Part shown: positions 56,080-64,000 of the stretch, in pieces | How positions within the stretch are numbered: position 1 is the first letter of the stretch | Layout: every line of letters starts with the position of its first letter | NCBI GenBank assembly: GCA_030062745.1 | Contig: CP099840.1 | Span: forward strand, 2,418,001-2,482,000 | Origin: Capitulum mitella | Taxonomy: Eukaryota; Arthropoda; Thecostraca; Pollicipedomorpha; Pollicipedidae | Direction: 5' to 3' | Length of the DNA stretch: 64,000 nt | Notes under the pieces: model-generated | The model's input: only the letters and a program-made list of their open reading frames with translations | What the model was told of the DNA's origin: nothing | Databases searched by the model: none | Made by a program: the position numbers and the translations under genes

Positions 56080-58440
56080 TGTCACTCCGTCCGCCCAAAC
56101 CCGGCGGTGGCGGCAGAGCTGACACGCCCGGCGCAGCCGCCGCCGCGCGACGGCGTCGGCCGCCGCCGTCGACGCGTCGCGGCCGGCGGCGGCGGCGCCA
56201 GACCTTTCGCGCGGGATGGCGCGGCTGACGGACGACCGTAACCGCCGCCCGGCGCACCGTCCCCTGTCGCCTGCGCGCCTGTCACGGCCGAGGAGGCCGG
56301 TGGAGCTGCGGCGGTGAGTCCGCCCGACCGCTCACCGGTCTGCGAGACCGTCACTTTACTGTGCGATGCGGGCCGACGTAACCGAACGTTTTTTCAACTG
56401 TGTAGACCACCGCAGGTAAAGACAACGAGCAACAGCTGACGCGCAGACGCCTACCAGACGCTTGCAGAATTTGCCACACTAATTGCGTTGCCTCAAACAA
56501 GCCGCGTTTGGTGCCTGGCCCTCTGTTCGGCTGCCAGGTGATTCATTTTCCCGTTAGTGTCCGCGAACGCAGCTGTTGAGTGTTATGTTAACGACGTGTG
56601 GACCTCGTGGTGAGAAATCGCCCACTTTACAACCTGAGGACTTCACTGTAGACGTGCTATTAGGCTGATTCCACATTTCGCATATTGCGAAGTCGAATGA
56701 GTTTTTAGACTTCAGAACACACTGAACATCCCGTCCGCCGGTTCAAAGCTGGTGAAATTTTAACGCTGTGAAATAATTACAAGTTGCGTTTTTCGCAGTC
56801 AATTGTCCCGAATTTCCCTAAATGATGCAGTATTAAGTTAGACAGATAACGATTGAGAAAGAAGAAGGAAGAAAGGGCAGACCACCAACCGAGGAAATGA
56901 CAGAAAGAAAACGATAAACGGAACGTTGTTATGGATGTCAGAAAATCAGGAAAACCAACAAAGCAAACGTCCTCGACTGCGGATCCTCGCGGCTCGCCAT
57001 GCGCGCCACGAACGCCGCGCGGCAGCCGCCGCCGCCGGACGTAACGTCGCCACCGCGCCATAAATACCGGCGGAGGCCAGCCGTTACGACGCGGCGGTCG
57101 TTCAGATGATGCGCCGATGTGGGCGTCGTTACGGCCGGCCACGGCCACACAAAGCGGCGCCGCCAGCGATCCGCGCGCCGATAGACGCGCCGCCTTTGTC
57201 GCCGCGCCGCTCTCGCCGCGCGGCCGGCTGCCAACATGGCGGCCGCGGCGCCGCGCCGCGCCTGACAAAGGCCGAAGATGGAGGCGCCGGCCGAGCGCGG
57301 TCGTTGCAGCGGCCGACGGGCGCCGGGAGACGAGCGTCGGCTGCGGCGAGTTTGCCGCAGCGGCGCCGCGCCGCGGACGTGCCCGCCGTTGACGCCGGGG
57401 GCGGACTGCGCCGTGCGTGACGCGTCCAAGTTGATCCGGCCGGTTTATTTGTTTCCCAATGAGGGCGTTTAATAGGGCGCACGGCGGCGCTAATTGAAAG
57501 AAAGGCCAGGTTAGATCGGGCGTAAATTCGAGAGGCGGCCCGCGTAATTCGTGTCCGACACTTTTATACCGGGCCAATGAAGGACGGAGCCGTGGGCTGG
57601 TCAAGTCTCGGCCTCTTGCCTTCATTATCGGGCCGCAGCAGCAGGAGAAAATGGCGACTGCTTGCTCCCGCGTGGGGGCGTAAAATAAATGATGCACTTA
57701 CTGGTTTGATAAATGCGAAATGGCCGCGACTGTTGTACGCTGACGGATAGATGTTTGCGGCTGGCAGAAGGCTGCCTCCGAAAGGTCACCGACGGAAGCT
57801 GACCACAGGGGCCAACCCCTTCAAAAGTGCGCGACAATTTTCCGGCTGAAACGGCCAGTCAGTTGGAGGCATTCTGCACGTGCCACGGTCAACGCCAAGC
57901 GAGCACTTCAAAGCGCCGCGTGCCATCAGCGTCGTCCTGTCGCCGGTGTGTAATGCGCCAACGATCGCCGCACCGCCGCCATCCCTCATGACGCGACAAA
58001 TTTCCGCGGAGGTCTTTGTGTTTTATGGAACGCCGGCATTCTGCTGCTGCTGAGCGGCCGCCATTAGGCCGACTAATTGATTAGCGCCCGACTTCAAAGG
58101 CGGCGCCGCGCCGCCCGGCCGCCGCTGTTGGTTTACTCAGCGGTGCTCGGTTGGTGGCTGTTTGGCCTGCGCGAGCTCGGGGCTTGGCGCGGCGCTGTGT
58201 TGTTCCGGTGCGAACGGCTGATTGGCCTCTGTGGCGGGCTGATCGCACGCCGTGAAGGGCTTTCGATCGCCCTCATTACGCCGCTGGCGAGGCGTCGCCG
58301 CGCACCGGGAATTCAAACGGCCGGAGATCCGATTCCGTCCGCCGGACCACCAGCCAAGAGCTCCGCCACAGCGGGACAGCGCCAAATTCCGCGTCCAGCC
58401 GACTTTCGCGAGAGTAAACCCGGTGCCTTTGGGTGCAGAA
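56080..58440. promoter_or_regulatory. CpG-rich islands with homeodomain-type sites
   Basis: Dense CpG blocks at 56,080-56,310, 56,990-57,420 and 58,085-58,430 are separated by moderate DNA. They hold GCCGCCATTAG and a TAATTGATTA (two opposed TAAT cores, a paired-class dimer site) near 58,055-58,083, with a TCF-like TTCAAAGG right after. CTAATTGAAAG lies near 57,490 and CTTTTATACC near 57,560. Open frames inside are compositional artefacts. Enhancer function is inference from position and motifs. Confidence 0.3.
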
Positions 58441-59679
58441 TGGAAAGAAATGCCGCGAAATGTATACATCCTCGTCTGTCGGCCCGTGGCGGAGACATAC
58501 ACACAAGCATATTGATGACATGCGTATTGGGTTTGGTGAGTTTTCGTTCGTGCGGTAACTTACTCTTCCTTTCGGCACCAGCAACCGCTTGCATTCAGTA
58601 CAACTGCATGAACAAGTAGCAATCAATGTTCTTCGTTAATAGTCTTATTATCAGGTCTGCCACCCCTCAGTCCAGGGTGTACCCAGGAAAGGGAAACGGG
58701 AGGGCCCCCATGTATGGACCGTTTTGCGGGCTTTTGTCGGGTAGGGGATCAGCATCAATATACGACCATTTAGCAAGGTACGTTATGCAAACGGCCCATT
58801 GTCGTAGGATACAAATCATAGTCCGCAACGGCAACAAATCCAGAAAGTTATGCTGGAAGGATGGCTACTAATAGCGCATCCAGAATTTGAGAAGGGAAAT
58901 CAAAGAGATCAAAAATGTTATGGAGAACCTAAACGCACGTATCGCCCCAGGACTGTTGATGCAAAAAAATTATTATAAGCTGTGATACAGGGGCAATTCC
59001 GTTAAGTGTCCCTTCCTGTCTTCACGATGCGATCATTGGTCTGTCGCTATAACCAGTCACAAGCTGGACACCAAAAGCGTCCGTTTCCACGAATTTTAGA
59101 TTTACGTGAATTATATGGTGCAAAACAATGTGACGGAAAATTGCGGAGATAGCCAAATGGGACGTTATTTGAATAATTTCAATCCCTTTGCAAAACATTT
59201 TAAAGAAACACAAAACTTCAGCAAAACTGGAAAACGCAACAGGAACATTTTAACTTAAGACGGAGATCTCGGTAAACAACGAAGCGTTACATCCGAAAAA
59301 ACACTTAAACACCTTTCACGCGCGATTTTTTGTCCGCTAAAAACGATGTTGACCTGTGTGTTGAGGCCGAAAGTGTTAACATTGTGTCAACATTGTTGCT
59401 CATTGAATGCGTCTCAATGACCTGAAGGTTTGACATCCTACATTCAGCAATTGTATTTGAACTATATATCCGCATAACGCTACGGGCGTAAAATGCCTTG
59501 TAGCTACGACTTCAACGCTGCTTTATTCTCGTAAAAGTGTCGGTAATACTTTTGTCCGAGATACTTCGCGACATCATTATCATTCCTTTTCGCTGAAGCT
59601 GTGTGCCGGAAGTGCACGAATAATCGATGAATCCAACAGGCACGCCGTAATATTTTAAAGTGGATCCGCAGACGACAGA

Positions 59680-60440
59680 CCCCCTCGGCCGCGGGACGGA
59701 CCCCCTCCGGCGGCGGCCGTCTTGGCCGTCCCCGGACGAATACCAGCCGTCAGACGGCTCCATTATTTCAGCGGCCGATGCGGCGCGCGGCCGCGCTGTT
59801 TTCGCCGCTGTCTGACAGGCGATCGCGGCGCGCCGTTAGCGGCGGCTCAGGTGGCTGACGGCCGCCATTGGCCGCCGCCGATCCATCATCTCCGGATGAT
59901 GTCTTTGTCACGTTTCGGACGCGGCGCGCTGGCCGTGGGTGGTCAATGGGCGCGGCGCCGCAGTGGCCTCGCGTCGCGTCGGTGCGCAGCAGCCGTCTCC
60001 ATGATGGCCAATTTCGGCCGGGATTGTTCGGCGCCGCCGGCGCAATGGGCCCGTGGGGGGCGCGGCGGCCGGCGGCCGCGGCCCCCGCCGCTATCGGCCC
60101 GCGCCGCGTCATTTATTATTGGCCGGCCGGCCGGACCGGCGCGGCCGCGTGTGGCTAATGGAGTTGTAAGCCGCAAGCGCCGCCCCCGCTAATCGTCGGC
60201 GGCGGCCACACGGCGCGGCGCCAGAACCGGTCCTGGGCGCCCGGCCAGATCCGGAGAGGGTCCTCTGCTCACAGCCGCGGCTGGATCTGCAGGACCCGGC
60301 TGGGTATGGGGAGAACCCTCCGCTCCTCGCCGGGGTCTACAGGACCCGGCTGGGTATGGGGAGAGACCCGCCGCCATCAGCCACGGCAGGATTTACAGGA
60401 CCTGGCCGGAGCCAGACGTCCCGAGCCGCCGTTGAGGCGC
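59680..60440. promoter_or_regulatory. CpG-rich island followed by a 60-bp class tandem repeat
   Basis: 59,690-60,200 is a CpG island with several GCCAT cores and a GCTAATCG. From about 60,270 to 60,400 the phrase CAGGACCCGGCTGGGTATGG appears twice, about 58 bases apart (near 60,290 and 60,348), with a third decayed form (CAGGACCTGGCCGG) near 60,396. No exon is supported. Confidence 0.3.
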
Positions 60441-61128
60441 CTCGCACTGGGTTCGTCTAGATTCGGAGAAGCTTAAAATTAGTCAGGGCTCACAACTGAG
60501 GGCACTAGCTAGTAGTGCCGAAGCCAGGCAGCTTGGTGCTGGTGATTTCCGTCTTGTTCGAAACGTTCATTTCCTGTCATTTTCTCTGGACCTCTTGCCC
60601 GCCCTGCACGTTGTGCCAGTGTTCCCGTTTACACCGAATAGTCATTCGAAAAATGTCGAAGTATGGATCGGTTATCCTTCTTCCATGACGTATATGCGAG
60701 CACTTCAGTTCTGTGAGTTAAACAGATAAAATGTGAACTGGTGTCCATTTCAGACAAAACTAGGCGGATGGAGAGCTGTAAGGGGCCCGAGAGAGTAAGA
60801 GAACTTGAAGATATTACTAGACTTCACTGCTGGTCAAGAGAAGAGCCAATAAAGTCTCCGCTCTGTCTCTGACAGTCTTCTGAAATGGCCTCACATTACC
60901 AAATAAGCTACTGATAACAGAAGCATCTTCATTACCGTAAATGAATGCGATGTCATTGTGCACCAGAAAAGCTAGGTAACAACATTGTAAAAGCAATGTT
61001 GACAGCAATGAAGACTGTTAGCATATGCAGTTTTCTGTTTTTCTGAAATCGCGAACTTGCCATTTGAAATAAACCACAAATGTTTGAGCCGATCGTAGAT
61101 TACCTTTATTATTAAGAAAACGAGAGAC

Positions 61129-61315
61129 CAGCGGACAAAGAGAGAGCGACGGACAGGCAGAAAGAGAGAGAGAGACAGAAAGACGGGCGGACTTACAGAC
61201 AGACAGAGGGGGAGAGACAGCGAGGAAGAGGAAGAGGGACAGAAGGGAGGGAGAGGAAAAGAAGGAGAAGGGGAGAAACAGAGGGAGAGAGAGGGAGAGA
61301 GAGAAGTTGGATGTA
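61129..61315. repeat. Purine (GAGA-rich) tract
   Basis: About 190 bases are almost only A and G on the + strand (gagagagagac, gggagagaga types). Many GAGAG cores occur. Confidence 0.85.
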
Positions 61316-61479
61316 AGTGATGTGAAACAGGGGTACGGAGAGAAAGATTGGAAGGAAAGAAATTGTGCGCTGTAGACTTCGTTAACCATTCCCAAGACCG
61401 GCTGTGTGTGCCATTGACTGTACACACACAATCTAACTGTGTCAGGGCATCAGACAAACGTGCGGCACGCCGCTCGTCC

Positions 61480-61930
61480 TTTGTCCGCGCGAAATACGCC
61501 GACGTCAGCGGGGGAAATCCCCCGAACGGGAAGCGGGCTGCCGGCAAGATCGCGCCATTCGCGTCTCGTTAGTTTCGCTGCCGGTCGTGCGCCGCCGATT
61601 CCATCCCGCGCCGGTCGTAGCCGGCCGGTCCGCGTAGTCGCCCGGTCGAGAATTGGCCAATCAGACAAAAGATCCCGGGGGATAGCGCGCTGCCATATTT
61701 CATGCATAATTTCCATTTTATCAGGTGCATGATTGAGTGGCTCTATCTGGCCGGCCCGCGGATGCTCGAGCCGTTTATCCTGTTGTAATCTCGGCCGTCC
61801 CCGGGGACCTATTTCCCCGGCCGGGGGCGCATCTGGGCATGATGCCGTAATACGGCCGGCAATTACCATAGATATAGAGGACGGCGGAGTTTATAAGCGA
61901 TCAGTATCTAGATTGGCCGGCGCGAGACGT
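61480..61930. promoter_or_regulatory. Candidate enhancer-like block
   Basis: A CpG-rich flank surrounds a compact motif cluster at about 61,650-61,900: GGCCAATCAG (CCAAT), ATGCATAATTT (POU-like), TTTTATCAGG, CTATCTGG and TTTATCC (GATA-like), CAATTACC (homeodomain-like). The mix of AT-rich motif cores in CpG-rich surroundings is typical of developmental regulatory DNA, but no conservation data are available to me. Confidence 0.3.
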
Positions 61931-61971
61931 GGCCTCATTTCACGCCGATCTGCGCGCCGCGGCGCAGGCGA

Positions 61972-62255
61972 CGAGCAGACTCAGGGCAGAGAAGACTCAG
62001 GGCAGAGCAGTCTCAGGGCAAAACAGACTCGGGGTAGAAACGACTTAGAACAGAGCAGACTCGGCACAGCGCAGACAGGGTAGATCAGACTCAAAGCAGA
62101 GCAGACTCAAGGCAGAGCAGACTCAAGAAAGAGCTGACTCAAGACGGAGCAGACTCAGGGCAAAGCAGATTCAGGGCAGACTTAGGGTAGAGCAGATTCA
62201 GAACAGAGCAAACTCAGTGCAAAGCAAACTCAGGGCAAAGCAAGTTCAAGAAGCA
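61972..62255 (+). repeat. Minisatellite, AGACTCAGGGCAGAGC-type unit
   Basis: About fifteen degenerate tandem units of 14-20 bases centred on GCAGACTCAGGGCAGA; copy-to-copy changes increase toward the right end. Confidence 0.85.
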
Positions 62256-64000
62256 GATGACTTCAGATGGAATCAAACAGGGATGAGCGAAGAAGCTTTC
62301 CGGGCACGACAGCGTTGCCATCAGTATGAGGAAATACTTCGAAGAAATGCCTCTGAGATGAGCTGGTTCTAGGAAATCGTTGCAGTGAGCAGGTATGTAG
62401 ATAATATGACCGCATGCATAAACCTGCGGTGTTTAGTCGGAACACTGTACTCTCATGTCTGCTGTCCGGCACCACGGCCACTTAACGTCAGAGGAGTTGG
62501 TCCCTCTAATGGGTACATTTCCACCGTGCCGCAGTTTTTCGGCTCGCTCCGGAGCGTTCGTCGCGGCGACGCGCGCCAAGCCGCGCGGCGCCTTTGCCGC
62601 CGCCGGACCGCGCCTGCCGACAGGGAAAAGACGCCCACAAAGGCGGATAATCCGGCCGGGGCAGGCCGACCTGAAACGCGCCGACGGCTCGGCTCGGGCG
62701 GGGCGCCGCCGCCGCGGCCGGGTCAAAGTCGCGCCGGCGTGCGACCGCGCCACACGCGCCGACGTGCGCCGGATTACGGCGCAGAGCTCCCCGCTAATCG
62801 GCGTGTCGGTTCGGGCCGCGGCAGCAATGACAGGACGCGGGCGGCTTATGTCACAAATGTGAGCGATGGTGGGCAAACGCCGCCGCGGCGCGACACCGTC
62901 TAATTAGCCCGGAGCCGACCACCCCGCGACGCCCCCGCCCTTCCCTCGAGGAGGCCGGTGTCGGTGACGGACAGGCCGGAGATGTCGGCCACGCCCCCGT
63001 CCGATGTCTGCCGGGACCGAAACGGGTACAGCACCGGAAGCGGCGCACCCTCAAGGCCCTGGATCTGATATCGAAACTGTCAATGGTCTCTATGTTACGG
63101 CATTCGTCGTGCGGTAACGGTCTAACGTTACGATATGATAGTCGTGATGTTTGAGCTTGTTATTCGTTAAGTGCACAGGAAGCGATCGAAAAGTTTGCCA
63201 AAGAGAAATCGATGGAATTCAAGAGCAGTGCTTAACTTATTAACCTGAGAAGGCCAAACAGAATCGCTAATAAAAATCATAAGAATTAAATGGTAAGATA
63301 TTTCGACATTTTATGATGCTTGAGCGGTCTATCAATAAGGTGTCAACTTGGCTTGGAATAGACATTTGTAATCCCCGTGACCCTGCATGGAATACGACTT
63401 AGTGTTTTTTACCTCTTCTTCTGAAAACGCTCCTCCACGACAGAGCAGGACAAAAGAATTTGATGTGAGTTTACACCAAGGAAAGGAAGTCACTGCCCGC
63501 TTGCCTGGGGCGAGGTGGTCAATGAGTTTGCATAACAAAACGATTGCCGTATTACTGACAGGTATTTCCTACGTTTGTCAGGCCCCTCTCACATTCCAGG
63601 GGTCAATTATCGCCTGCCGTCGAAGCGCTCCCAGCGAGCGAATCAAAACACTCTCACTTGTGAGCATTACCCAAGCGTAGGGAGCAGGCACGGAACCAAA
63701 GATCTGCGGTGTTTTTGGTCCATGTACAATGGCGCAGAGTTTCAGCCTCCTCCTATGAGCCGACTTTTTTCGGACGTTGGGAAACCTCTCTATGGGCGTG
63801 CGAGATGGCATCTCAGGTTTCATTCGTGGGTTTGTGTTCTGAGCCACAGTCGTCGGAACACTGGGAAACAGAGACCCGGCTGGCAGACTTAGAGGCAGTT
63901 TTTTCTATCGAAAATTGTGAAGTGAACGCAGGGGAATATCAGGAAAATTGGGGACATTACTCTCTGTCCTTTCGCAGCCATCTTTAGAATTGGAAATAAC
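62256..64000. other. Distal intergenic DNA with one CpG island
   Basis: 62,530-62,960 is CpG-rich with GATAATCCGG (Otx/Bicoid-type TAATCC), GCTAATCGG and TCTAATTAGC. The remainder to the window end has only short open frames and no domain. Confidence 0.35.

Noticed and set aside
56777-58619. Several 90-300 residue frames in the CpG islands
   Set aside because: Overlapping frames on both strands, R/A/G-rich, with no conserved motif; they are expected from base composition.

Overview
This is eukaryotic nuclear DNA from an arthropod, most likely a crustacean and possibly a barnacle-like one. The evidence is a long-linker chitin deacetylase of the insect/crustacean CDA5 type, an even-skipped-like homeobox gene whose C-terminus carries the arthropod Eve Groucho-type motif, an interstitial tract of the arthropod telomere unit (AACCT/TTAGG), intron-rich genes with very GC-rich third codon positions, and many DNA transposons. 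The species call is inference.

Layout. 1-19.5 kb (+): a CDA5-like gene, incomplete at its 5' end, with about 18 exons joined here by splice sites and reading phase. Its catalytic domain starts in a pair of strictly mutually exclusive 226-nt exons. Several of its introns carry tandem copies of their own 3' splice region. 19.8-25.9 kb (-): a large alpha-solenoid-like protein of unknown identity, convergent with CDA5. 25.9-34.1 kb: an AT-rich, strongly CpG-depleted gene desert with a small hAT element with perfect 8-bp target duplications, a decayed LINE reverse transcriptase, a TTAGG-type tract and a TA microsatellite. 34.1-38.9 kb (+): a complete eight-exon GOLM1/GOLM2-type Golgi membrane protein gene. 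40.4-41.8 kb: a dead Tc1-like element. 44.2-52.5 kb: a transposon nest. Two direct-orientation TTAA-flanked elements with GC-clamp hairpin ends flank an hAT relic, which is split by a 5.3-kb pogo-like element, which is itself split by a second pogo-like element. 53.6-55.2 kb (+): a two-exon homeobox gene, best read as a divergent even-skipped. 55.2-64.0 kb: no genes recognised, but CpG-rich islands with homeodomain-, POU-, GATA- and TCF-like sites, a purine tract and a minisatellite, which may be regulatory DNA of the homeobox gene.

The host genes act in different processes (cuticle or matrix chitin modification, Golgi membrane, segmentation-type transcription) and do not form a pathway. Two coding exons show single-base frame breaks in GC-rich runs (near 7.5 kb and 25.24 kb). 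These are more likely assembly indels than real lesions, because the codons on both sides look functional.
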